A DNA stretch of 64,000 nt from Pagrus major (lineage: Eukaryota; Chordata; Actinopteri; Spariformes; Sparidae): positions 8,949,297-9,013,296 of the forward strand of contig NC_133230.1 of NCBI RefSeq assembly GCF_040436345.1, written 5' to 3'. A program made the translations under genes and the position numbers. Shown one piece after another: positions 12,601 to 26,560 of this stretch (its first letter is position 1; every line of letters begins with the position of its first letter). A model generated the notes under the pieces. That model made no database searches. It was not told the DNA's origin and worked only from the letters and a program-made list of their open reading frames with translations.

Positions 12601-15445
12601 GAGTTTGCCGTGGGGTCATTTGTGTTTATTCATGAGTGTTTATCAGCCAGATAACTGAATTAGCTGTAAGATGAAGCACTTAAACATTGTACATACTGAA
12701 AGTAATGGAACATAAAGTTATTATAATGCGTTTCCTCCATATATAACAGACTCAAATGGACTTGCTGGACACGTTCAGAGATGAGAGTCTGAAGAGCAAC
12801 CAGTCGATCTGGTTCGGCCACTACACCACATCCACTGTCGTCTCCCCTTCTCCAGGAATTCGGGACATGATGAGGTAAGAAAACCCGGGGTGTTAGAAGC
12901 CAAACCAGTTTTTCCAAGTCATTGTGTCAACATTCAATAGAAATGGTTACTGGTTTTATACCCTTGGACTTCTTGTGTTTCAGATCTGCTGTTGCATATC
13001 TGTGTGGTCACCTGCACACACTGGGAGGCCTGATGCCCGTCCTCCACAGCCGACATCCCCAAGGCACCCTGGAGCTGGAGCTTGGCGACTGGATGGACAA
13101 TCGCAGGTACGGAAAAAACAACAGGGTCGTAAAATATCTCTTTTTTTCTTTTTACTCCTCTTGTTATTACCTGGTTTTTATCACCCCAAAGAAACTCACG
13201 CAGCTGTTCGGCCATCTTTACTGCAGGTCTTGTAAAGTCAAAAAAAGAGATCCTACATAGACTGTTTAATCCTTTTTTGCTGAGTTTTAATCAGCACCAT
13301 CTGAGTCTTTAAAAGACATAAATGTAACTTTATCTGTCTCACATCTGTCTACAGGTACAGGGTTCTGGCCTTCGACCACGACCTGCTGAGCTTCTCCGAC
13401 CTGAGGTTCGAGCAGTGGCCTGCAGTGCTCATCACCAACCCCAAGGATGCGCAGTACCTTCATCCCGGAGTGGAGCCGCTGGGTCGGATACGCAGATCGA
13501 CTCACATCAGGTTTGTGTTCTAGGCATCGCTACACCTGTTTTCAGTTTCTCATGAATTAATGCTCTTATTTAAATGAAAATGACGAGCATGTACTGTACG
13601 TGTATACTCTGTAATTGTTGTTCATCAATTGTCAAACATGCTTTCAAACTAACAGCAGTAGGTGGAAGATGCACTTGGTCCCCCCCTTTGTCTGCCCTCT
13701 AATTGTAAATACTAAAACATTCATTTTCTTGCTTCTCAACAGGATCTTGGCCTTCTCCGAGGCCCAAATCACAGCGGTGCACGTGAGCGTAGACGGGGAA
13801 CCTCTGGGGAAAGGCCACTCTGCCGGAGGTCCTCTCTATGTTCTGCTGTGGGATCCAACTCTCTACCTCACTGGACTGCACACCATCAGAGTTAAAGTGG
13901 AGGTCAGTGCTCCGTTCATTTATCTTTCTGAGGCTTTTAATTATTTCATAGGTCTTGATTAAATTTGGTAACTTTGTTTGCTTGAGTTGAATTATGGTTC
14001 AGTCCTGCACTGTGGCTCAGACACAGTACTTACTATTGATTACTGGCAATGTGCATACTTTAATGTGCTCAGTCTGACTTGACAGTTTGCTTTTTTCTTA
14101 TCTTTCTCCGTGATTAAGGACTCGGCGGGCCGGTCGTCAGTGCGGGAGCAGCACTTTACTCTGGAGGACGACCTGACTCCCAGCTTCGGTTTCGTGCAGT
14201 CCTTCATCCTCCTCACAGACCACTACATCCTGGGCCGAGTGGCCTTCATATTCATGATGCTGCTGAATGTCGGTGTGCTCCTGGCCTTTAGGTTCCTGCG
14301 CGTTCCTACTGGGAGAGGTGAGCTCAAAGAAAATGCATCATCGTCATGTACAATAATTGTTTCTTTTTTGTACAGTCATACATTTTTGCTTTGTCTGTCA
14401 TCTACAGGTTTTTCCTCTCAAGTTTGTATGTCGCTCCAGCTGGTCAGTACAATGGACACCTTCTACTACTCTCTGCTGCTGTTCAACCTGTGCACAGCCT
14501 TAGGTGGGTCAACTCCTCCTCTTGTTCCCTCTTTGTCTTGTGCTTCAGACAGAACCTGCATCTACTTTCAAAATTGTATTGCAACAGAAAGATCTGCAGT
14601 GTCTGTGGATTGAAGACTCACATCTGCTACATAATGTAGCTCTTACACATTAACAGTGAGATAAACAGAGGCAAAAATTAGATAGTTTTGTTAAAAAGCC
14701 ACTTTGCTTTATAAGAATTCCTTATAATCTTGCATCTGTTTCTGTTTAAATAAGTCCACCTCTCCTCCCTCAGGTCCGTGGTTCATAGGAGAGCTGATAG
14801 ACGGCCATAGTGGCGCCTGCTTCGCCTTTGGGGTGTTCATCGATGGACACTTCCTGGAGGGCAGTCTCACTTATGTTGTCGGAGTCGTTCAAGTAAGAAA
14901 GTTTAAGTTTTAAGTGGAAGTATGTCAGTTTTGTGCTCTGAGCTTGTTCCTGCTGCCCCCTAATGGCCAAAACATAAGTTATTGCCAGTTTATTTACACT
15001 TTTAAGTTAATATGTTCCACTGACCTATTAGTGTGTTTTTGGTTCTGCACTACATTTATACCTTATGCCAATGGTTGCCAATCCTATTGTTATTATAATA
15101 ATCCCCATCCTTCTTCCTCTCTACCAGCTCCTGTTCTTCAACATGCCCCTCACCTCTTACCTTTGCTGGAGCCTCCACCACCGTTGCCGCGGCAACACCT
15201 TCCGATCCCACTTCCTGCGGCCGGGCTGCCGCTGGCGGACTCTGGCGGTTCACCTCGTCATGCTGCTGCTGCTCACTTGGCAGGGGCACTCCTGCTACTT
15301 TCTCCTGGAGACCTACGGCCCCATGGCCTTTTTCCTGTCTCCTGTCCGCACATGGGCGCTAGGCCTCAGTCTGCTACTGGTCTACCGCGCCTGGACAGGC
15401 CCCGCCCCTCTCGTTCGCAACAGCAAGAGCGTCGCTCCCTCTTGA
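9652..15445 (+). CDS. TMEM62: Transmembrane protein 62, complete
   Basis: There are thirteen coding exons: 9652-9852, 10246-10357, 10932-11069, 11550-11595, 12074-12215, 12750-12874, 12984-13106, 13355-13510, 13743-13902, 14119-14317, 14408-14503, 14774-14892 and 15128-15445. All have GT..AG introns and frames join without a break. The 644-aa product compares with about 643 aa in human. An N-terminal hydrophobic anchor (about residues 4-22) precedes a calcineurin-type metallophosphoesterase domain. Its metal-binding motifs are all present: DIH (D70, H72), GD (G105-D106), GNHD (148-151), FGHY (H237) and GHLH (263-266). Several hydrophobic membrane segments make up the C-terminal third. The family is vertebrate-conserved with no established substrate. 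The intact motif set suggests catalytic competence, but that is inference. Intron 2 carries a family A repeat just before exon 3. The gene is head-to-head with TTBK2 and convergent with PTGR2. Confidence 0.97.
10456..10881. repeat. TTAA-ended short element, family A
   Basis: The left terminus is TTAAAGGAGAAGTTCGCCC and the right terminus GGGTGAACTTATCCTTTAA. The copy is about 425 bp and shorter than the 4443 copy. It sits in TMEM62 intron 2, ending only about 50 bp before exon 3, close to where that exon's branch point and pyrimidine tract must lie. Confidence 0.88.
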
Positions 15446-17620
15446 CAGTAATTGCACTGTACCACCACGATTCCCCTCGAGCCTGACTCACAGATATATT
15501 TTGCTGTCTCTTTCCACCCTGGAAACCTCAATCTTTCCCCAACACAGCAGCTCCCCCCTCCTTCCTTCCTTTCTCCCCTCCTTCCAAAGCCACTTCACAG
15601 TACATCACACACTATCCTGTTTCTAGATAGTATTGTTTACTTAATATGCATGTTATTGTAAAGCACCGGTGAGCACATTTCTGGCCATATTCATAGCAAT
15701 GTGTACAGTGTAAAAAAAAATACAAATACCTTGGATACATTGAGGGTGAAAAAGCCTATTTATGCTTTGTGAGGACTGGTCCGACGTGTGCCGCAGTCAA
15801 CAGTATATGAGCTGTATCCTGCTGTGGTTTAAAGCTGACTCATTTACTTGAGCTTTAGCACTTTTTGGAAGTGTTGCCTTGGCCGAATGCCACTTCACCA
15901 CTGCCAAAGGATGAATAAGAAAGATTTCACCTTTTATTCTTCCCTCTGAGAATCATTTTCCATTCACTAACGAAGGCTGGACGTGCCAAACCGATCCTCG
16001 TGTTTACCTTCTGACACACAAATCATGTGGGGACGAAAGGCATCATTTTGTATACTGTGAGCTTTTCCTAACTCCCCATGGCTGACAGAGCGTGGTACAT
16101 ACAGTAACTCTGGCGAAGACGACCTAGACGATCATACTTTCAAGTTTATTCTACACATAATTACAGCAAATCAACGACAAATCAATCAAATACTTTAGTT
16201 TATCTCTGTACAAGTAGTTAATGATTGAAAGTGTTTTAAAGAAATGATTCCATTGCACACAACTGCCACTGTAAATCTCAATATTCGCATTGAATAGTCA
16301 TATCAGAAACATGAATGCCAGTTCTTAGAAGAACACAAAAAAAACAAAGTCGGCCTGGCTCGACGTGCTCCTTCAAACGTGACTACAGGAAGCAGCTGTT
16401 TGTTTCTCAGGAATGTGAGCACTTGAACAATAGGCTGGTCCCAGTAGTATTTCAGGACAATGTTTTTATACTCCATAGTAGCTCAGCGAAACTCAAAAAT
16501 CACGTTAAACGACCGAGATGTGTGGTGGCTGAAAAAACAAAATGAATGTGTTATAGATGTGGTGAAATGAAATGAGCCAGTACTATACTGTTTTTATTTT
16601 TTTTAATTATTTATTCCTTTTTGATTGTATTGAGTGATTTATTTTCCCCTCTTCATGTTATATATATATATATCTGCACTGGAAATGGGCATTCTTCACC
16701 TCCCTCATGGTCTGATAAAAGGAGAATTCCCTGTGTTTGAGGTTATTCTGACAGCTGTACTGATCAGACTGTGAATTTCTCTTCTCTGGTGAAGGTGTTG
16801 AGGGCAGTTAACTGTGTCTGTTGCACTCTAATTGAATCCTTTCTCGCCAGTAGTCGCAGGTGCCGGATTCCACAAGAACAAACTGGGCTTTACAAAAAAA
16901 AAAAAAATAGGGCGAAGACGACATTTATCAAGTCTTTTAATAGAAGCAATGTTCCAACAACCATACCCAGCGTGAGTGCAGAATAATTGCACCATGCCGT
17001 GATCAGACATGCAGTTTAATATTACAACAGCTGCCAGACAGTGAGAAAATTAAATTATGTGCACTCTCGCTGAGAATGGTTTAATAACTTTTTCCTCTCT
17101 CTCTGCATAGACAAGTCTGAAAGCATCACCAAGTATATAGATATATTTAAAACTGAAGGACTCGGTATTGTACCTCTCAAAAGATATGTAATCTGTCCAC
17201 AAGGAGGCAGCATTTAACTGAATTGCGGGGTAATCGGAGATGACTGCATTTCACATCCACCTCCAAATTATGCATGGGACAGTTTTTTTTTTTGTTTTTT
17301 TTTAACAGAAAAAACACCTAAACCATATTATGTTAAGCTATGAACCTGGTTGTGATTGTTCTGTACTGTACACTGATTTGACTGTACACAAGAAACACAG
17401 GCATCGACTCCACCGAAGAATATAAGCGATGTACTGGTGTTCACTGAACTCGTTCTTCATCCCCTCCTGTGTTCGAACACTGAAGCATACGAATGAAAAG
17501 ATGACGATTTTACACCTGCCACATATTTTTCTCGTGACAACTGAAATTAGAGCCGACCACTATTTTATTTTGTTAATGGTTTATAGTGCTGTGGAATAAA
17601 ATGTTCATTACAGTAAATCA
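15446..17620 (+). other. TMEM62: TMEM62 3' UTR
   Basis: From the stop codon to the AATAAA at 17595-17600 there is about 2.15 kb with no splice-consistent exon. It contains a short (TA)n at about 16661-16673 and several poly-A runs. An untemplated poly(A) site about 15-25 bases after 17600 is expected. Earlier polyadenylation is possible. Confidence 0.65.
17595..17600 (+). terminator. TMEM62: Candidate poly(A) signal AATAAA of TMEM62
   Basis: A canonical AATAAA is followed within about 35 bases by a GT-rich stretch (cgttgtgcttgtcttc), the usual arrangement of a cleavage site. Confidence 0.65.
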
Positions 17621-17806
17621 TATACGTTGTGCTTGTCTTCACATTGGTGAAAAACGATGACGTGTGTGTAACACATAGGTTAATATCACGAGGTGGTACT
17701 GAAATGTTTTACACATTAATCACCTGCTGCATCAGTTTCCAGCAAGTATTAAAATTCAAACTTCATTTTTGTCAAGAACACAATTTCAGAAAAACATGAT
17801 TTTCCA

Positions 17807-17812
17807 TTTATT
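17807..17812 (-). terminator. PTGR2: Candidate poly(A) signal of PTGR2
   Basis: TTTATT on the plus strand reads AATAAA on the minus strand, 159 bases past the PTGR2 stop codon. It gives a short 3' UTR. Confidence 0.6.
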
Positions 17813-17970
17813 GTTCATAAATGTAACCAGCTGGCATCAGCTAAGCAATCCATTATCATACTTGAGTTCATTAAGTTAGTGTTAATGGCAGTGATAGAAA
17901 GGCGAGTGTAGGTTAATTTCCCAAGGCGTCTGGTGAGAGCAGTCACTTGTGGCAGCTACAGTGATTTCCT

Positions 17971-20737
<2,767 letters not shown>

Positions 20738-21000
20738 CCTTGAAAAGCAGCGTGACGTTAGCTGAGTGGTACCAGATCTGGCAACAAACGTCAAGTTTGT
20801 ATGTGCGCTGCTGTCACGGTCTCAAACTGTGTGAGTGATTTACACTAAGTAGCTACACGAGAAAAAATGTCCTGCTGATTGCAAAAGCTATTGTTGAATA
20901 AACAACAGTGTGTTTACATTGCTGTAAGCTAGCAGAAAGTCAACACACCAATGTGAAAGTCTCATTTAGCCCAATGCGAGAGGCGTCCCTGTGGCGTACT
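20738..21000 (-). promoter_or_regulatory. PTGR2: PTGR2 5' UTR and promoter region
   Basis: The start codon context is caaggATGC. Minus-strand sequence at 20760-20800 contains ccagATCTGG, a possible acceptor for an untranslated exon. No TATA box or strong CpG enrichment is evident. The upstream limit is arbitrary. Confidence 0.35.
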
Positions 21001-21104
21001 TCCGCCTTCGCTTAAATCCTGTTAGGAAGTTGCACCGGCCTATTTTTAAAAAAATTTTTAACCGTTATGGCGCGTGCGTAATATCACATCTATGGCATTA
21101 ATAT

Positions 21105-21124
21105 ATAAGCTAACGTTAGCTTAT
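21105..21124. repeat. 20-bp perfect palindrome
   Basis: ATAAGCTAAC is followed immediately by its reverse complement. It lies about 370 bp upstream of the PTGR2 start codon. Confidence 0.95.
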
Positions 21125-21207
21125 GATATGACATTTTTAATAATCTAAATGCTAACGTGAGGTAGCCATGCGAAAGTGCGACATTATCCCCCCAATATTC
21201 CGGTGCA

Positions 21208-21543
21208 GTGGAGGTTACTATCTTGCCACACACAGTCAGCCTTTCCCTAGGCGCCGTGAAGGCAGCCATGGCAAATCTGAAACGGTACGCGTCCTCAATA
21301 ATCTATTTTATTATTCCACTTCATCAATACTGCAGCTATTTTACATATTCAGCTGTGGATTCAACTACATTTTCCACCACGAGCGCTGCCGCCGATGCAA
21401 ACGGTCCGTTTCTCGCCAAAGATTAGAGTTGGAGACGCGTTCATGTCCCATAGGTGGATTCCGATATCGATTGCTAGCTAAAAGTGTTTCAAAGTGGAGC
21501 CGGGAGGTGACGCCTTGTGGAGGAATCTGAAAAAATAAAGTTT
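21208..21543 (+). other. Unassigned small transcription-unit candidate, divergent from PTGR2
   Basis: A 72-codon open frame (21208-21426) contains an internal start in very good context (gccATGG at 21270-21276, reading MANLKRYASS). It is followed about 107 bases later by AATAAA at 21533-21538. The layout (divergent from PTGR2, strong start, poly(A) signal) could be a small gene or a non-coding divergent transcript. I recognise no family in the peptide. The open frame may be chance. Confidence 0.2.
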
Positions 21544-21989
21544 TATTTGTCAATCCAAGCTGTTACACTGGCTTACCGTCAACTTTCGCTGCAGCAGGGC
21601 ACCGTTAAAAACAACAACAACAGGGAAATGAAGACTTAGAGGGACACACTTTACTGTAAGTACTGCAAGGCTATTAACGTATGCATGCCATGACTACTGA
21701 TGGTTTAGTACGCTGTTGTTAGCCACATTAATGTGTCGTGATTATAGTTAGATTCACCTGGCCTGACCCACCTGTAACCCCTTCACACACACATACACAC
21801 ACTCACACACACACTCACAGCACACCCCACGTGTCAGAATCCCAGAAAGTACCAGAAGACGCCCGGTGTGTCATACATATTACATCACCTACAGCTAAAG
21901 TTTGTATATGTATCCCTCTGCTCACTCATAGATACCAGCCACCTACATACACCTGATTTGTTTTACATCAAGATCCTTGCATTACTCCC

Positions 21990-22225
21990 TGAGAAATTGG
22001 AAGAAATTGAGAAACGCCCTATCTCACTGTGTTAAAGAAAGTGAGAAAAAAATTCCTGGATCTTTCCCAGATCCGCACCAAAAGTTATTGGGATCTATTT
22101 TGGGCTGAGACCCAGCCTACATCCAAGTTTTGTGGAAATCGGTTCAGTGGTTTTTGTGTAATCCTGCTGACAAACCAACCAACCACCCACCGAACTGACA
22201 GGGGTGGAAACACAACCTCCAACTC
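21990..22225 (+). repeat. RTE-like LINE 3' tail fragment
   Basis: It contains the run 'agatccgcaccaaaagtta', then 'aagttttgtggaaatcggttc' and 'aatcctgctgacaaacca-accaacca'. This arrangement is the widespread 3' tail of an RTE-type LINE in teleosts (from general knowledge, not checked against a library). No reverse-transcriptase coding sequence is present. Confidence 0.7.
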
Positions 22226-23559
22226 CTTTTCAATTAAATGTGTGGACTAAAAAGATGACATCTAATGAGGGCTGCATGATATGGTCAAAAAAATTAATCA
22301 TGTTGCTATTAGTTTGACGGATATTTCGATTGCGATATGATTCACATTAGTGGGAATGGTCCTTTTTGCATGACATTTTTCATTATCATCATGACAATGT
22401 GAGATTTGTTGGGTCTGTACCACAACAGACATGTTTTTAAACATCTGGAGAACAAGACTTATAGACATCTCTACACCACTACAGTACTTACCATGCACAT
22501 TTTGTGTTTTTATTTTAAAAAATGTGATTTGGATATCATGCCCAGCCTTATTGCGGTTTTGTTTATCTTTCGATTAACTGCGCAGCATAACTTCTATTCT
22601 AATAAATTACTGATGAATGATCCGTCATTGCCTAATTATTAACCGACTTCAAATCAACTGGTATCAGCCTAAAAAAAAACATTGGTGAAAACGTTGTTTG
22701 ACACAAACACGCATTTATAGTGACACCACAGCTCCCGGTGCACTGACAGCGTCATCAGAGGCGGGCATGTCAGTCTGACCAGACTTCTTGTCAACTGCAT
22801 CTGTGAATGTTTTCAGGCTTTGCAGGTTATTTTAAGGGCCAGAGAGCAGAGGGAGAGACTGGGAGAGAGAAGGCAGCCCTGTATAGTCTGGCAGGTACAT
22901 GCCTGGTCATGTCCAATGACAGATACTGCAATATCTCCTGCATTATTTATTTACTAAGGGACAGACAGTTTGACTTCCCATTGCATAAGCACCATCATTA
23001 ATATTATCAGTGCTTTTTCTTTTCTGTTTTCTTTATCTGCTGAACGACTAATCAATACATTTACTTAAAGTTTCAGCTCAAGAATGAATCATCAATTAAT
23101 GTGATAATATGATTATTCAGTTGGTTGTCTTATTAATCAATAGGCAAACTGTTTCAGGACAGCTGTATACAGATGTGCGTTCGCCTCATGGTAGTCGGGG
23201 TCACTTTTTATCTTGTTTTATGTGTTTGACATTACGCCACTGAGGCCACAGATTACCTTGCAACATTCGGGCCTGGTTAGGGATTCACTGGGTATTGTTT
23301 CATCCTGATATGAAACTCAATTGAACAACTCATACAGATTTTAACACAGCTAAGGCCAGATAAACTATTCATTTTATCTTGAAAAGGGCCCTTTCATGTC
23401 AGACTAATTTGATTGACATCACAGGAAAAGCACAGGTGTGACTTCTAACAGTAGTAACAATTACTCTGTTGAGCATCTTTCACAATACCTGCTCCCTGAA
23501 CCTGGAACACCTGGAGGAAATGCAGCCATTATTATCAAAATATCTGCTGCTGTGCATTT

Positions 23560-23760
23560 TCATTATCTCGAGATAACAAAGATTGTTTTCTCATAATACA
23601 GATTCGACAACAAAATAATCCAATATCATGAGGAAACAGAGGGGTTTTCCCTCGTATCATTGTAGCCTAATTTCAAGATAAATTAACATGTTATTATGAG
23701 AAAACAAGCTTTGTCACCTCAAGATAACAAAAAATAATCATCTTGCGATCTCGAGATGAC
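23560..23760. repeat. Inverted-repeat element with TCTCGAGA-type ends
   Basis: The left end is ATTATCTCGAGATAACAAAG and the right end is a diverged inverted relative (GCGATCTCGAGATGACGGCA). Internal motifs ttttctcataata and tattatgagaaaa mirror each other. This is consistent with a short fold-back, non-coding element. Confidence 0.7.
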
Positions 23761-24576
23761 GGCATTCAAAAAATAATTGCACCTACAGTCGTTATCGCCT
23801 CCGTAATTTTCTGACATTTCACAGACCAAATAATAAATTGAGAGAATAAACAACAGAGTAGTTGCAGCACCAGTTTACTTAATGTGGCCCCCTCCCTACA
23901 AACACAGTTGCCGCAGAGGTGACTTGGCCGACAAATCTCGTTCTCCAGATGTAAAAACAAATGTTTGTGTGATACAACCAACCCAGAAATGTCATATAAT
24001 AATGACTTTAAGATTTTATTCGCAGTGAAAATGAAAATTATCCTTGCTGCTGATGATGAATCTGTTTCGATCTCAATGTCCATCAAAATGATTGCAGCAT
24101 GATTCTTTTTATTGTGTAGCCCTATTTCAAGATTCAAGAGAAAAGTTTGTCTCTCTGGTTGTGCAAGTACAATGTGACTTTCTTTAACTGGGAGGCTCCA
24201 CTCCGAAATAGTAAATAATTAGCTATGTTAAATGCATGAAGTAATAAAAATATAAAGCAAATAAAATGTGTAAAGGGGAATAGGTATAGTGGGACAGCAG
24301 TGCCGTGCCGATTTGAGTGCATGAAGTCATTAAAGGAAAAGTGGGACAAGCCAAAAACATGAAGATATCTTCAAATTCATGGATTATTTTTTTAAATATT
24401 CAACTTTACACTCACAGTTAAGCTGATATTGTCATTTGTAATGAAAAAAATAGTATTATATTCAAAACAAATGCAAAATAGGAGTATTTTAACTAGTGGA
24501 CTTTTGGACCTTGCTGTGTCTATTTCGGGGAAGAAAATTTTGGCTAAGTAAACTAGGTGTTCACATTGTTTCACTT

Positions 24577-24919
24577 TTAAAGGTGCACTATGTAGTTTTG
24601 GGGAAGACGTATTAATCAGAAGAGTAAGATCTTTTTCTTTTAATGCCTGAACAAAGTAAACAAACACACTCTTTGTTTCCATGACTAAATAACATGAGTA
24701 AACAAACTGACCCTAAAGGACAACACAATTTCATACTGTTTTACTGTGTTTATATGTGGCGGACCCTGCCACCTTTCTAGCTTCAAACAGTGTTCTGGGG
24801 ACATTATTTTCCTCTGAGAGCAGCCTGTTTATTCAGTTATGGAAAAATGTGTGTTATCGCCTGAATATTAAAATTCTGGGTTTGAGTTTCTTCTACACAA
24901 GTGCGTAGTGCCCCTTTAA
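24577..24919. repeat. TTAA-ended short element, family F, copy 2
   Basis: It begins TTAAAGGTGCACTATGTAG and ends GCGTAGTGCCCCTTTAA, an inverted terminus. At about 343 bp it is the more complete copy. Copy 1 is at 8153-8396. Confidence 0.87.
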
Positions 24920-25259
24920 GGATAGCAGGGGACACAGAGGTACAGAGCAAAGACTTTGTGCAAAAGCAATAAGCAACAAAAGGGGTCGACATCAAGAATG
25001 TATAAAGCAATCAGTGGTAATGGGCTATAAAAAAGCTGAAGGTGGAGGAGCAATAAAGTCAGTAATCAGCAGATGTAATATAAACAATAATGTCTTCATG
25101 TATTTTCTCCCACTCTCTGTGGGGCCTATCTGCAGCTCCCATAAATAAGACCCTCCCTGCTGTGTCATGTGCATCCACCACCACCACCATTACACATGCA
25201 TTTCAAGAAGAAATTCGTCAGAAATAAAAAAAAAAAAAGAAGACTCTAAACAAAAAGGA

Positions 25260-26560
25260 CGGAAGTGTGTGAACTGGAAAGAAAAGTGAATGTAAAACGG
25301 AGAGGAGCCGGGGTGTGCCCTTCCCCTCCGCTCCTTCCCCGCGGTCCTCCCATGTGTGTTGGAATTTCCCGCATAGACTGAGAGGGATCTTGCTCCGTAA
25401 ATTACAGCGCCTTGCACGTCGGAGGAAGACCATGTATGGGCATGGAAGTAGGTGTGGCCAACGGAGCTGGTGGTGGCTGTGGAGGGGAGGAGGAGGAGGA
25501 GGAGGGGGGTCACAAGACAAGCAGAGACACGGAGAGAGTCGATGCACAGCAAAAGGGCCGCATTGCCAGCGTGAGTTTTTCTCTCTGTGTGTGTGTGTGT
25601 GTCTGTGTGTGCAATCCCAGTGCAATAATGTGCAACAGACAGCGGCGGCATTGCGCCCGCGTCTCTGCGCACTAGCGCTCCGTTTCCGACCGGGAAGGAC
25701 TCTTGTTTACGCGCCGACGTCCACCCCCCCTCCCTACCTCCCTCCCCTCCCAGTCTCCTCTTGACTTCTCTCGCAGGGGGGGAGAGAGAAAAAAAAAGTC
25801 CCTGTGAGTGAGGTCAGCAGCGTTGCATGAGTCAACCTTGGGGATGAATGCAGTCATCATCGCAGGTCTGTATTGTGCGGGCCTGCTGGCCGCGCTAGAG
25901 CTGCGAGTGTGCGATCCTGCGGGCTGAGCTGCCGCCAGTAGCAGCTTTCGTGAAAAAACACAGTAAGTAACGGGACAGACAAGGGGCTACAGGATCCGCT
26001 CGGTGTCGATGACTGTGGCGTTGTTGTTGTGGCCGACAGTGCATGTTTACCGCGGCCGCAGCTCGCTGACAAAGTTTTGTTTACCTCGCCGAGGGAGAGG
26101 CGAGCCTGGGCGCGCACTGCCCCGCCGATCAGTCGCTCCGTTCGGTCGGATGTTTTCAATGTCTCAGCCCCGAGCAGACTTGACTGCACAGAAACAGACA
26201 TGTGACGTATTAACCCTGTTGACAAGTTGGATCGATCCGTGCCGATTGTTCACCAGCAGTGCCACCACACTTTGATCACACGGGGCTGCATTGTGGAGGG
26301 ACGTGGATAATCCCGTTTCCTGCAACAAAGGGTTTACTCGTAAATAGCGCTGAGCTGGCTGGACATAGAAAGTGATGCGGAGGGAGTGAGTGAGAGGAGA
26401 GGAGAGGAGAGCAGGGAGGAGGACTCAGCATGTTTTGTTCGTCTTATATTTTCTAGTATTTGTCGTCCCTTGCACGCTGCAGGCCTCGCAGTGCGCGATG
26501 GTGTGCGTGCAGCGCCACACGGGCTGATTTAAATAAAGAAACTGCGATGGATTAGGGCGG
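25260..26560 (+). promoter_or_regulatory. MIDEAS: CpG-rich promoter of MIDEAS with untranslated exon 1
   Basis: The region is dense in CG and G/C-rich runs around 25310-25340, 25640-25720, 25880-25940 and 26040-26150. A plus-strand donor CACA|gtaagt at 25962/25963 is well placed to end an untranslated first exon. That exon would join the acceptor ctctatacag at 28328. The transcription start is probably within 25600-25900 but is not directly visible. (GGA)n and (GAGAG)n purine tracts flank the region. Confidence 0.65.

Larger units (their letters stand above)
21544..25250. other. Intergenic region between PTGR2 and MIDEAS
   Basis: Most of this 3.7-kb stretch is repeat-derived. It has a (CA)n-like tract at 21784-21820, a LINE tail at about 21990-22225, an inverted-repeat element at 23560-23760 and a family F element at 24577-24919. 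No gene is supported. Confidence 0.7.

Noticed and set aside
25190-25672. A 160-codon minus-strand frame over the MIDEAS promoter
   Set aside because: Its composition follows the CpG-rich and (CA)n sequence, with no recognisable domain.
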